Positions 1 to 9,882 of a stretch of DNA of 64,000 bases are shown here, piece by piece. The DNA is from AP-15 sp963724435 (lineage in GTDB: Bacteria > Pseudomonadota > Alphaproteobacteria > ATCC43930 > CGMCC-115725), in NCBI GenBank assembly GCA_963724435.1, contig CAVRUN010000006.1, forward strand, positions 186,001 through 250,000, written 5' to 3'. How positions within the stretch are numbered: the stretch's first letter is position 1; each line of letters opens with the position of its first letter. Below the pieces are notes generated by a model. It saw nothing but the letters and a program-made list of their open reading frames with translations, searched no databases and was not told the origin of the DNA. The translations under genes were made by a program, and so were the position numbers.

Positions 1-165
1 GGCTGGTGGTTGGCGCTGGGCCACCTCGTTTTTGCGCTGGGGCTAGCAATCACAATTATCGGCCTGCCCTTCGCCTGGGCGCATCTGAAGCTCGCGGGAT
101 TGGCACTATGGCCGATCGGCAAGATGATTGTTCCGATCGAGCAGGCGCATCCACGCGCCTCGTAG
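1..165 (+). CDS. YccF-family inner-membrane protein, 3' fragment
   Basis: Frame 1 is open from the first base to a TAG at 163-165, giving the last 54 residues of a protein whose start lies outside the window. The segment begins GWWLALGHLVFALGLAITII, continues GLPFAWAHLKLAGLALWP and ends with IGKMIV plus a short tail. This Trp-rich, Gly-rich helix followed by IGLPF and the KLAGLALWP-GK signature matches the second half of the YccF domain, a small inner-membrane protein family of unknown function. The next gene is convergent and unrelated. The call rests on the motif only. Confidence 0.75.
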   Translation, partial: GWWLALGHLVFALGLAITIIGLPFAWAHLKLAGLALWPIGKMIVPIEQAHPRAS

Positions 166-196
166 CCTCGTCGCGCTTTTTTCTGTATCCCGACCA

Positions 197-249
197 CACC
201 GGCGAAGGCCGGTGCCCATAACGAAAATGGCTCCCGGTCTGCGCCGGGA
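197..249. repeat. Tandem palindromes resembling an intergenic REP-like element
   Basis: There are two perfect hairpins in a row. CACCGGC (197-203) pairs with GCCGGTG (208-214) around a 4-base loop, and TCCCGG (232-237) pairs with CCGGGA (244-249) around a 6-base loop. They lie between two convergent genes, so they could act as a bidirectional terminator, although no T-run follows. Twin GC hairpins of this style are common as scattered intergenic repeats in alphaproteobacteria; I did not find a second close copy in this window. Confidence 0.45.
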
Positions 250-275
250 TGGAGAGTAAGCAGGCTTGCCGGAGA

Positions 276-1568
276 TCACTCCGCCGCGTTTTTGCGGCCG
301 TAGCGGCGGACGCGGAGATCGGCCTGCTCCTTGTGGCCCCAGAAGCGCTCAATTGCGCACAGGCGGCTGCAATATTCGCCGATCGCGGCACTCGCCTCGG
401 GGGTTTTGATTTCCTGATAAGTGCAGGTTTTCAGGAATTTGCCGACCCACAGCCCTCCAGTGTAGCGCGCCGCCCCCTTGGTCGGCAGCGTGTGATTGGT
501 GCCGATGACCTTGTCGCCGTAAGAGACATTGGTCTCGGGGCCGAGAAACAGCGCACCGTAATTCTGTAGCCGGTCGAGCCAGGCGCGGGGTTCGCGGGTC
601 AACACCTCGACATGCTCGGCGGCGATGCGGTCGGCCTCCTCCGCCATTTCGGCGTCATCCGCGCATAGGATGATCTCGCCATAATCGCGCCAGGCGATGC
701 CGGCGACGTCGGCGGTCGGCAATACGGTCAGCTGGCGCTCGACTTCGGCCATCGTCGCGCGTGCCAGCTTTTCCGAGGTGGTCAAGAGGATCGCCGGCGA
801 GGTCGGTCCGTGCTCGGCCTGGCCCAACAGATCGGTCGCGCACATCTCGGCATCGGCGGTCTCGTCGGCGATGACCAGTATCTCGGTCGGGCCGGCGAAC
901 AGATCGATCCCGACCTTGCCGTAAAGCTGGCGCTTCGCTTCGGCAACATAGGCGTTGCCGGGCCCGACCAGCATGTCGACCGGCTTAAAGGTCTCGGTGC
1001 CGAGCGCCATTGCCGCCACCGCCTGGACCCCGCCCAACACATGCATTTCATCGGCGCCGCCCAGATGCATCGCGGCGATTGTCTCGGGATGCGGGCCGCC
1101 CTGGTTCGGCGGCGTGCAGGCGGTGATATGACGCACGCCCGCCACCCGCGCAGTGACAATCGACATATGCGCCGAAGCCACCATCGGATAGCGCCCGCCC
1201 GGCACATAGCAGCCGACTTTGGCGACGGGGATATGGCGATGACCCAGCACGACCCCAGGCAGGGTCTCGACCTCGACGCCTTTCATCGAGGCGCGCTGGA
1301 TCTCGGCAAAATTGCGGATCTGCTGCTGCGCGAATTTGATGTCGGCGATCGTCTGCGGCGACACCTTTCCGATAAGGGCTTGGATTTCGTCATCCGACAG
1401 CCGGAAACTCGTCGGCGACCATTTGTCAAAGCGCTCGCTGAGTTCGCGGACCGCCGCGTCGCCGCGCTTGCCGACATCAGCGATGATGGCTTCGACGGTG
1501 CTGCGAATCTTGGCGTCGGCTTCGTCTTGCTGGCCCGCCAGCGCCGCGGCCTTGATGAATTGCGCCAT
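276..1568 (-). CDS. HisD-family NAD-dependent dehydrogenase outside a his operon
   Basis: The 430-residue protein belongs to the histidinol dehydrogenase fold, in which a Zn-bound alcohol is oxidised by NAD. All family zinc ligands can be placed: Q250 and H253 in LLGQAEHG, D352 in YGDKVIGTNH and H412 in WGHKEQADLR. The catalytic Glu-His pair is E318-H319. The ATG at 1568 follows AGGAAG; an upstream in-frame start at 1637 would add an uncharacteristic tail. No other histidine gene is adjacent. Its neighbours are an SDR and a TRAP-type binding protein, which recalls HisD homologues recruited to other alcohols such as sulfopropanediol dehydrogenase HpsN. The family is certain; the substrate is open, and true HisD is not excluded. 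Confidence 0.85.
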   Translation of the reverse strand: MAQFIKAAALAGQQDEADAKIRSTVEAIIADVGKRGDAAVRELSERFDKWSPTSFRLSDDEIQALIGKVSPQTIADIKFAQQQIRNFAEIQRASMKGVEVETLPGVVLGHRHIPVAKVGCYVPGGRYPMVASAHMSIVTARVAGVRHITACTPPNQGGPHPETIAAMHLGGADEMHVLGGVQAVAAMALGTETFKPVDMLVGPGNAYVAEAKRQLYGKVGIDLFAGPTEILVIADETADAEMCATDLLGQAEHGPTSPAILLTTSEKLARATMAEVERQLTVLPTADVAGIAWRDYGEIILCADDAEMAEEADRIAAEHVEVLTREPRAWLDRLQNYGALFLGPETNVSYGDKVIGTNHTLPTKGAARYTGGLWVGKFLKTCTYQEIKTPEASAAIGEYCSRLCAIERFWGHKEQADLRVRRYGRKNAAE

Positions 1569-2081
1569 TTCTATCTTCCTCGCTGCTCCTGTTCCTCCTG
1601 TTTTATCAGGGTCGAGATCAGGAGGACGGTCACCCAAGTTTATATGACGCTTTGACGTGCCGATCCGCTTTCTCTATCGCTGGGCTGTGCATTCGCGCTG
1701 CCTTTGCCGCCGATCGGCCGCAAAATGCTGGCCCGAGTTCGCCGTCCTCTGCACGCGCGATCTCCGCACTCGGTTGGATTCTTCGGTTGGTGAGGCCAAC
1801 GGACATTTCTCAGTCGACCCGCATGTCTTTCCTCAAAGACGCCCTATGCACCATAATTTGGGCAATTTTCGCGTCGCTTCGCGTGGCTCGCGGGTTTCGG
1901 TACCGATCGAGGCTCGACTGCAAAATCAATCGAGAGGCCCTGGCTATCGGAGTTTCGGTCTAGCCGCCCAAGGACCACTTTTGCCCCCGAAGGCGTCATT
2001 CCCGGCATGCATCGCCTTCGGCCGGATTGGGTGGTTTGCTGCCCAACAGCTATCCGGCGACGCACCTGCAGAAGCGGACGC
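1569..2081. other. Intergenic region without a supported gene
   Basis: This 513-base stretch separates the start of the HisD-family gene from the end of the reductase gene. Open frames here have no recognisable protein features and poor start contexts. A 9-bp inverted repeat (1987-1995 with 2013-2021, loop 17) lies just 3' of the reductase gene and could be part of its transcription end, but it has no T-run. Confidence 0.5.
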
Positions 2082-2738
2082 TTATTCGCTCTCATCGCGC
2101 CCGAGCACGACGTGCGTCGCGAGGTCTGTGGCAGTGGATTCCATCACGCGGTAGCCGAGGGCAGGGAGATCCAAGCCCTCGAACATCGCCTCGCCTCGTC
2201 CGAGCAGGACAGGCGAAAGCGCGAAGTGCAGTTCATCGACCAGGCCGGCCTGCAGATATTGGCGAACTGTCGAGACGCCACCTCCAATCTTGACGTCGCG
2301 CGCTCCCGCGGCGTCGCGTGCGCGCTCGAGCGCGGCGTGGATCCCGTCCGTGACGAAGTGGAATGTGGTGCCGCCCTCCATTACGATCGGCTCGCGGGCA
2401 TGGTGCGTTAGGACGAACGTCGGAGCGTGATAGGGCGGATTGTCGCCCCACCAGCCCTTCCAGCTGTCGTCCAGCCATTCCCCACGCACAGGACCGAACA
2501 TGTTCCGGCCAAGGATGAAGGCACCGAAGCCGTCCATCGAGCGGTGGGCAAAGGTCTCGTCCACGCCTTCCGAACCACCGCCCTTGCCGAACATGGCCTT
2601 GAAGGTCTTCGTTGCGACGAACCAGCGGTGGAGTTCCGTCCCGCGCTTTCCCAGAGGATCCTGAAGACTCTGTTCCTGGCCCGCTCCGAACCCATCTAGG
2701 GACAAGGAAAACCCCGCGACTCTGATACGCCCCACCAT
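2082..2738 (-). CDS. Dihydrofolate reductase / RibD C-terminal family protein
   Basis: The 218-residue protein has the DHFR-like NADPH reductase fold of the RibD C-terminal family. It opens with MVGRIRVAGFSLSLDGFGAG and carries the typical late motif VDELHFALSPVLLGRGEAMF, in which the acceptor loop contributes to substrate binding. These stand-alone proteins are usually of unknown substrate; they are not folate reductases by default. The ATG at 2738 follows a GAGGGGG ribosome site, which is preferred over an earlier in-frame Met at 2789. The gene is monocistronic and followed by a weak inverted repeat. Confidence 0.8.
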   Translation of the reverse strand: MVGRIRVAGFSLSLDGFGAGQEQSLQDPLGKRGTELHRWFVATKTFKAMFGKGGGSEGVDETFAHRSMDGFGAFILGRNMFGPVRGEWLDDSWKGWWGDNPPYHAPTFVLTHHAREPIVMEGGTTFHFVTDGIHAALERARDAAGARDVKIGGGVSTVRQYLQAGLVDELHFALSPVLLGRGEAMFEGLDLPALGYRVMESTATDLATHVVLGRDESE

Positions 2739-2926
2739 AGCCCCCTCTATTGCTTGCAACATGCTACGTTGCTGAACCAGTGTCTGCAATTAGAGAGCAC
2801 GAGCGCGCCATTGATCGGCGAGTTTGGGTCGAATTCGGACGAGTACCTGCGGCCCAAAAAGGACCGCAATCGGCTGGGCGGCGCCATCGGCCGATAAGGC
2901 AGCGCTGTTGTCCGCGCCAGCTGTTG

Positions 2927-3679
2927 TCACCAGGCGGTCCAGCCGCCGTCGACGAGCAGCGACGAGCCGGTGACGAGGCTGGCGGCGGGCGACGCCAGAA
3001 ATACGACGGCGGACGCCACTTCCTCGACCGTGCCGAGGCGACCCATCGGGATGCGTTCGAGAACCCATCGACGAAATGTCGGGTCGTCGAAAAACGGCCG
3101 GACCAGCGGCGTGTCGATAAAAGTCGGCGCGATCGAGACGACCCGGACTCCCTTGGGCGCCAATTCGACCGCCATCGCTTTGGTCAGCCCTTCAAGCGCG
3201 TGCTTGGTCATGACGTAGACGGTGCGGTCGCGCTCCGAGCCGACATGGCCCATCTGCGAGCTCACATTGATGATGACACCGCTGCCCTGCGCAACCATGC
3301 GCCGCGCCGCCGACTGAGCGGTCAGGAACGCCGCCCGGACATTCAAGGTCAGTAATCGGTCTAAGGTGTCCTCGTCGACGTCGAGAAACGGCTGCGGCCG
3401 ATTGAACCCGGCATTGTTGACGAGAATATCGAGGCGAGGCAGGCCGGCGATGGCGTCTCGCACCGCGGTGGTGTCGGTTACATCGAGTGGCACTACCAAT
3501 GCCCCTCCGCTCTGACGCCGGATCTCGACCGCCACCTCTTCGAGGTCGCTCGCGGTGCGGCTGACCAACACCAAATCCGCGCCGGCCGCGGCGAGTGCGA
3601 TCGCCACGCCCCGGCCGATCCCGCGCCCGGCGCCGGTCACGAGCGCTGACTTGCCGTCGAGGCGAAATTGGTTACTCAC
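2927..3679 (-). CDS. Classical short-chain dehydrogenase/reductase
   Basis: The 250-residue length is exactly typical of classical SDRs. The NAD(P) motif TGAGRGIG is at residues 15-22, NNAG at 88-91, the catalytic Ser at 140/141, and Tyr155-Lys159 in YVMTK. The C-terminal LASPAASLVTGSSLLVDGGW is the usual closing motif of the glucose/gluconate/3-oxoacyl reductase branch. The substrate cannot be read from sequence. It lies in the same orientation as the HisD-family gene and the DctP-like gene, a grouping that could form a small catabolic set for a diol or polyol, but the genes are not tightly coupled. Confidence 0.88.
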   Translation of the reverse strand: MSNQFRLDGKSALVTGAGRGIGRGVAIALAAAGADLVLVSRTASDLEEVAVEIRRQSGGALVVPLDVTDTTAVRDAIAGLPRLDILVNNAGFNRPQPFLDVDEDTLDRLLTLNVRAAFLTAQSAARRMVAQGSGVIINVSSQMGHVGSERDRTVYVMTKHALEGLTKAMAVELAPKGVRVVSIAPTFIDTPLVRPFFDDPTFRRWVLERIPMGRLGTVEEVASAVVFLASPAASLVTGSSLLVDGGWTAW

Positions 3680-3704
3680 GCCCCGATGCTATCGCGCGAT
3701 CGCT

Positions 3705-3793
3705 GTCATTGCGAGCGGATCGAAGCAACCGCGCGCCCCGAAGCACCAGCTCGACCGGGATTACTTCGTTGCGCTCCGCGCGCCTCGCAACGA
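3705..3793. repeat. Imperfect inverted intergenic repeat (GTCATTGCGAGCG...CTCGCAACGA type)
   Basis: The element starts GTCATTGCGAGCGGATCGAA and ends with a degenerate reverse complement (ATTACTTCGTTGCGCTCC, then CCTCGCAACGA). The two arms would fold into one long imperfect hairpin between two same-strand genes. This is a widespread intergenic repeat style in proteobacteria, usually seen as scattered copies. Only this copy was noticed in the window. Confidence 0.5.
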
Positions 3794-3801
3794 GGTTGCG
3801 A

Positions 3802-4740
3802 TCAGGCCGGCAGCGTGCCGGCGTATCTTTCGAGCAGCCGCCAACCGTGATCGCCGGCCTTTTCCCGCCAGCGGGCGTAAAACGGGCCAAGGCGAGAGCG
3901 AAAGCTGTCGGCATCGGCGGTGTTTACGCTCATGCCGAGCCGAGCCAAATCCTCAGCGCCGGCGGCGTTGATCGCCTCGGTGTCCTGGCGCTGCAACAAC
4001 GCGAATTTTTCAGCGTTGCGCTCGACGACCTGTTTGATTTCGGCCGGCAGAGCGGCCCACGCGGCGGCATTCGCAAGCAAGGTGAACCCCGACCACCAAT
4101 GCCGGGTCAGGCTCAGATGGCTCTGCACCTCGTATAGCTTCAGGGACAAGACGACCCCGAGCGGGTCGCTCTGCCCGTCGAACCGGCGTTCCTTCAGCGC
4201 CTCGTACATCTGGTTGAATGGGACGTAACCCGCCTCGGCACCGAACGTTTCGAAAAAATCGCGGGCGAACTCGCCGCCGGGGCTGCGGATTTTGACACCG
4301 GCGAGGTCAGCGGCGGTGTGGATCGGGCGGTTGCTGGTCGTCAGATGATGAAATCCGTTTTGCAGAGAGTGGCGGAAAGCATGGATGCCGTGCTGCACCA
4401 ACTCGCTGCGGATCTGATCGCCGAGCGCGCCATCAAGCGCGGCAAAAACCGCGCTGGAATCGGCAAAGGCGAACGGCAACAACGGCAATGCGCTGGTGGG
4501 CGCTAGGCCGCCGAGGGTGGCGCCCGCGACAAAAAATTCGAGCTCGCCGTCGCGCATATCGGCAAGCATCTGCGGGTCGGGGCCGAGCCGGCTTTCCGGA
4601 AACACGTCGAGACGAAACGCGCCCTCGCTGTCGCGGCCGATCGCCTCGGCCATTTCGACAAGCCGCCGCGCGGTCGGGCTGCCGACCGGCTGGTTAAGTC
4701 CGAGGCGATAGTGAAAGGCGGGCGTTTTTTCGGTCTGCAT
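3802..4740 (-). CDS. DctP-type TRAP solute-binding protein without a signal peptide
   Basis: This is a 312-residue DctP-family extracytoplasmic binding protein. Family landmarks include the start FHYRLGLNQPVGSP, the FPESRLGPDPQML segment, ADLAGVKIRSPGG (the carboxylate-binding Arg region) and NQMYEALKERRFDGQSDPLG. The ATG at 4740 is followed directly by the mature domain. Neither it nor a possible start at 4803 supplies a hydrophobic leader, so export is unexplained. No DctQ or DctM membrane genes are nearby, so it is either an orphan receptor sharing another transporter or a decayed gene. The ribosome site at 4740 is weak. Confidence 0.8.
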   Translation of the reverse strand: MQTEKTPAFHYRLGLNQPVGSPTARRLVEMAEAIGRDSEGAFRLDVFPESRLGPDPQMLADMRDGELEFFVAGATLGGLAPTSALPLLPFAFADSSAVFAALDGALGDQIRSELVQHGIHAFRHSLQNGFHHLTTSNRPIHTAADLAGVKIRSPGGEFARDFFETFGAEAGYVPFNQMYEALKERRFDGQSDPLGVVLSLKLYEVQSHLSLTRHWWSGFTLLANAAAWAALPAEIKQVVERNAEKFALLQRQDTEAINAAGAEDLARLGMSVNTADADSFRSRLGPFYARWREKAGDHGWRLLERYAGTLPA

Positions 4741-4849
4741 AGGTGGATCATATGCGACCACGCGGCCACGGCAACCCGATCCGAACTCGGGGGTTAATGT
4801 CATGACCGTTGGGGCGCTGGCCTCGACTCCTCGCACTACGGAGACAGGC

Positions 4850-5065
4850 ATGGATGCGGAAAAAAGTGCCGATAAACTGCGCCGCGCCGCCGAGCGAGAC
4901 CCTGGGCCCGACAAAACGAAAGCGAAGGAGCGGCGCGAGGCCGATACCGAATTTGCCGAAGCAAATGCCGAGCTGACCCAGCCCGAGCTAAGTAAAGGCC
5001 GGCCGCCTGCAGATGAAGGTTCAAAAGGCCAACGCCCGTCAAACGCCGGCAGGGACGGCTCGTGA
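4850..5065 (+). CDS. Small hydrophilic charged protein
   Basis: This 71-residue open frame starts MDAEKSADKLRRAAERDPGP and is rich in Glu, Lys, Asp and Pro with no hydrophobic stretch, so it is probably disordered and soluble. A GGAGA ribosome site lies 5 bases before the ATG, and codon choice resembles the surroundings. I do not recognise a family. Small charged proteins of this type are common among stress-related genes, but that is only analogy. It is divergent from the DctP-like gene and upstream of galM on the same strand, with a 159-base gap. Confidence 0.5.
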   Translation: MDAEKSADKLRRAAERDPGPDKTKAKERREADTEFAEANAELTQPELSKGRPPADEGSKGQRPSNAGRDGS

Positions 5066-5224
5066 CCTCCTGTATCGCTCGCCGAGTGCTCGGCGGTTCG
5101 CTGTTCTCCGGTGAATGGCGGTCGGTTGGTGGCGGTTGCTGATTATTGCCGGCCATCATGGCGGGTGCGAGCCGGAACCCGGTTCGCGCAATCCGGTTCT
5201 CTTTAGAAAGAGGCAAGTACCGAA

Positions 5225-6277
5225 ATGAATTTTAAGGACTTTGGTCAGGCGCACGGTCAAACGGCGCGGCTTTACACGATCGAGCATGGCCGGCTTAGAG
5301 GCTGCATTACCGATTATGCCGGGGCGCTTGTCTCGCTAGAGGCGCCGGATCGTGACGGTGTCTCAGGTCACGTCGTGCTTGGTTTCGACGATGTCGCGGG
5401 GTATCTCGAAAACCGCGGCTCGTTTGGCGCATTGCTCGGCCGCAATGCAAACCGCATTGCCGGCGGCCGGTTGGTGATCGACGGCGTTGCCTATCAGCTG
5501 TCGCAAAACGAGGGCAAGAACACCCTGCACGGCGGCGCGGTCGGCTTTGGCAAAAGGTTTTGGTCGGTCAAGGACGCTTCCCCGCAGCATCTGACATTGG
5601 CGCTGACCAGTGCCGACGGCGATCAGGGCTTTCCTGGCGAGGTTTCGGTCGAAGCGACCTGGCGGCTCGATGAGTCCGGCCTAGCGCTATTGTTCATTGC
5701 CGAGACCACAAAGCCGACCGTCCTGTCGTTGAGCGCGCACCCCTATTTCAACCTCGACGGCCCTGATGCGCGCGATTGCCTCGACCACGAAGTCGAGATC
5801 TTCGCCGAGACGTATTTGCCCACCGACCAGGAGCAGATCCCGACCGGCGAAATCCGCCCGGTAAATGGGTCGCCGTTCGATTTCAGAAATCGACAGCCGA
5901 TCGGCGCGCGTATTCGCGAGCCGGACGAGCAGCTGCGGTTTGGCCGCGGGTACGATCATTTCTATGTGTTGCCCGAGCCTCGTGGCGGATCGGCCCGATT
6001 GGCGGCGCGGGTGCATTCGGCAGCGAGCGGGCGAGTTCTCGAAATCCTGACGACGCAGCCGGGCACGCAATTTTATACCGGGAACAATCTCGACGGATCG
6101 GCGCCGGGTCGTGGTGGTCTCTATCGCCAATCGGCCGGTTTTGCCTTTGAGCCGCAGGGTTTTCCGAACGCACCCAACGAACCGAGGTTCCCGAGCTCTA
6201 TCTTGCGGCCGGGTGAAACCTATCGGCAGGAAATCGTCTATCGCCTCACCACCGATCGCCAGGGAGACCATCGATGA
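5225..6277 (+). CDS. galM: Aldose 1-epimerase (galactose mutarotase)
   Basis: The 350-residue protein interconverts alpha and beta anomers of hexoses such as glucose or galactose. Catalytic features of the GalM family are all visible: His102 in NTLHGG, the general acid His172 in SAHPYFNL, Asp244 in RGYDHF and the base Glu309 in FEPQGFPNAPN. There is no signal peptide, so it is cytoplasmic. Its TGA overlaps the ATG of the following SDR by four bases (ATGA), which implies co-translation and a shared role, possibly oxidation of a sugar whose anomer is supplied by GalM. Confidence 0.93.
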   Translation: MNFKDFGQAHGQTARLYTIEHGRLRGCITDYAGALVSLEAPDRDGVSGHVVLGFDDVAGYLENRGSFGALLGRNANRIAGGRLVIDGVAYQLSQNEGKNTLHGGAVGFGKRFWSVKDASPQHLTLALTSADGDQGFPGEVSVEATWRLDESGLALLFIAETTKPTVLSLSAHPYFNLDGPDARDCLDHEVEIFAETYLPTDQEQIPTGEIRPVNGSPFDFRNRQPIGARIREPDEQLRFGRGYDHFYVLPEPRGGSARLAARVHSAASGRVLEILTTQPGTQFYTGNNLDGSAPGRGGLYRQSAGFAFEPQGFPNAPNEPRFPSSILRPGETYRQEIVYRLTTDRQGDHR

Positions 6278-7434
6278 TCGTTGTCGTTACCGGCGCTAGC
6301 GCCGGTGTTGGCCGCGCTACGGCATTGGAGTTCGCGGAGCGCGGCTACGACGTCGCAATCCTTGCGCGCAACCAAGCGCGGCTCGAAACCGCGGCCGATG
6401 AAATCCGGCGGAAGGGCGTCAAAGCCCTGCCGATTGTCGCCGATGTCGCAGATTTCGCCGCGGTCGACGCCGCTGCCGGTCAGGTCGAGCAGCAGCTGGG
6501 GCCGATCGACGTCTGGGTCAACAATGCTATGACGACGGTGTTTGCGCCGGTCGAGAAAATCACGCCCGAAGAAGTCAAGCGCGCGACCGAGGTGACGTAT
6601 CTCGGCCAGGTTCACGGCATGATGGCGGCGCTGTCGCGGATGCGGCCGCGAAATTGGGGCACCATCGTCAATGTTGGCTCGGCGCTCGCCTATCGGGCAA
6701 TTCCGCTGCAATCAGCGTATTGCGGCGCCAAGTTCGCGGTCCGCGGGTTTACTGATTTACTGCGTTGCGAACTGCTCCACGACGATAGCGCCGTCAAGCT
6801 TGTCATGGTGCATTTGCCGGCGATCAATACGCCGCAATTCGATTGGGCATTGAACAAGACCGGCCAGCGCCCGCAGCCGGTGCCGCCGATTTTTCAGCCC
6901 GAGGTACCGGCGCGTGCAATCGCCTTTGCTGCGGAAAATCGGGATAATCGAGAGATCTGGGTCGGATTTTCGACAATCAAGGCGATTGTCGGCAATATAC
7001 TGATGCCCGGGTTGCTCGACCACTACCTCGCCAAAAAAGGCTATAGCGGCCAGCTAACCGGCGAGCCCTTGCCGCCCGACCCGCCGGCAAATTTGTTTAA
7101 AACTGTCGACGGCAATTATGGCGCGCATGGCCGCTTTGACGACAAGGCTCGCGCGGTGTCGTGGGAAATGTTTACTCGCCGCCACCGCAATGCGGCGATA
7201 GCCGGCATTCTCGGATTGACTTTGGTGGGCCTCGCCGGATTGCTCCGAGCGCGCAGCCAGTCGAATTCGAACTCAAGCTCCTCTGGGCATTCAGTATTTG
7301 GGCCAGCCACCGCGACGGGTGGCGTAGTCGGTGAAGCTCAGCCCGTAGAGAAACAGCAACCAGAAGAAGCCACTGCCGGCGAAGATCCATTTGAGCGACG
7401 GCGGACCTTTCAGCCTCATGAACAGCACGAATAG
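6274..7434 (+). CDS. SDR oxidoreductase with C-terminal membrane anchor
   Basis: The 386-residue protein has an SDR domain with TGASAGVG at 6-13, Ser136, Tyr149 and Lys153 (YCGAK). An extended region follows (RPQPVPPIFQPEV, GYSGQLT, AHGRFD), then a predicted membrane helix at about 306-325. It is a close paralogue of the SDR at 19155-20162, which stops shortly after that helix. Here the frame runs about 60 residues further in a low-complexity tail (SNSNSSSSG, then charged), whose last 47 codons are antisense to the convergent ctaF gene. The extension probably arose by loss of an earlier stop. The substrate is unknown; coupling to galM suggests a sugar or sugar derivative. Confidence 0.85.
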   Translation: MIVVVTGASAGVGRATALEFAERGYDVAILARNQARLETAADEIRRKGVKALPIVADVADFAAVDAAAGQVEQQLGPIDVWVNNAMTTVFAPVEKITPEEVKRATEVTYLGQVHGMMAALSRMRPRNWGTIVNVGSALAYRAIPLQSAYCGAKFAVRGFTDLLRCELLHDDSAVKLVMVHLPAINTPQFDWALNKTGQRPQPVPPIFQPEVPARAIAFAAENRDNREIWVGFSTIKAIVGNILMPGLLDHYLAKKGYSGQLTGEPLPPDPPANLFKTVDGNYGAHGRFDDKARAVSWEMFTRRHRNAAIAGILGLTLVGLAGLLRARSQSNSNSSSSGHSVFGPATATGGVVGEAQPVEKQQPEEATAGEDPFERRRTFQPHEQHE

Positions 7435-7608
7435 GATCGAGGCCTGAGTAGCGGCGATCGCAAATTGGATTGCGGGGGCATAAACTCCGATCCCGAGAAA
7501 GGCTATCCCGATGCTGATCCCGGTGAGCAGAATCAGGACTAGCCAGGCAATTATGTAAAGCAAATTGGGGTCGTGCTTGGCGCGCTTTTTGGCGCCGTCG
7601 GTGTTCAT
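7291..7608 (-). CDS. ctaF: caa3-type cytochrome c oxidase subunit IV
   Basis: The 105-residue protein has three hydrophobic segments and the subunit IV (CyoD/CtaF) pattern: a charged N-terminus, YIIAWLVLILLTGISIG, then a hairpin with ASILFVLFMRLKGP. It is a small assembly or stability subunit of the oxidase in the inner membrane. The ATG at 7608 has GGGAAG upstream and overlaps the ctaE stop as ATGA. It is the last gene of the act-cta operon. Its 3' 144 bases overlap the convergent anchored SDR, and no terminator is visible. Confidence 0.85.
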   Translation of the reverse strand: MNTDGAKKRAKHDPNLLYIIAWLVLILLTGISIGIAFLGIGVYAPAIQFAIAATQASILFVLFMRLKGPPSLKWIFAGSGFFWLLFLYGLSFTDYATRRGGWPKY

Positions 7609-8244
7609 GATCTTCCCACCAGATAGATCGCCGGAAACAGAAAAATCCACACGGTATCGACAAAGCTCCAGTACAGGCCGACCACCTCGAGCGGCGCGTA
7701 ATAGGCGGGAGTGATTTCACCACGCCGAACCCGCCACAGCAGCATATAGAGGACGAGGCCAACGCCGATCGACAAGTGGATCGCATGCAGACCGGTTGCG
7801 ACAAAGTAAAAGATCCAAAACAATTCGCCGGCCGGAGCTTCGGCTGGCTTCATCAAGAATTTGGCAACCGGGATGACGTTGTCGTGGTAGTCGAGCGAAT
7901 ACTCGTAACCCTTAACCCCCAGGAAACATATTCCGAGAAAGGCGGTGGCGATCAACATATAAATCATTGTCCGGCGTCGTCCGTCGGCGGCGGCATTGAT
8001 GGCCAGCACCATTGTCAGACTGCTGGTCATGATCAGTCCGATATTGACGCTGCCGCACCACAGCACTGCGTCTTTGGCGGCCTCAGCAAATTCGCGCGGA
8101 TAGGTGGTTCGATAGAGGAAATAGGTGAACAATAACGCGCCAAAAAACAATGTTTCGGTCGTGATAAACACCCACATCCCGAGCTGGGCGGTATCGCCCT
8201 GCTGCGAGAGGTTCGCATATTGAATTTCCGGCGTGATCGTCCGG

Positions 8245-8252
<8 letters not shown>
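7605..8252 (-). CDS. ctaE: Cytochrome c oxidase subunit III
   Basis: This is a 215-residue polytopic membrane protein with the COX3 signatures WVFITTETLFFGALLFTYFL (first core helix), FYFVATGLHAIHLSIG and YWSFVDTVWIFLFPAIYL near the end. The length is typical of the short bacterial five-helix form. It has no metal centre and stabilises subunit I. It overlaps the end of ctaD by eight bases and ctaF by four, as expected for stoichiometric translation within the oxidase operon. Confidence 0.95.

Positions 8253-9878
<1,626 letters not shown>

Positions 9879-9882
<4 letters not shown>

Noticed and set aside
810..1655. Long plus-strand open frame opposite the HisD-family gene
   Set aside because: It is antisense to a well-supported gene with correct catalytic residues, and its translation is Arg/His-rich with no family character.
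1657..2154. 165-codon plus-strand open frame in the first large gap
   Set aside because: There is no ribosome site and no recognisable sequence, and it overlaps the 3' end of the reductase gene.
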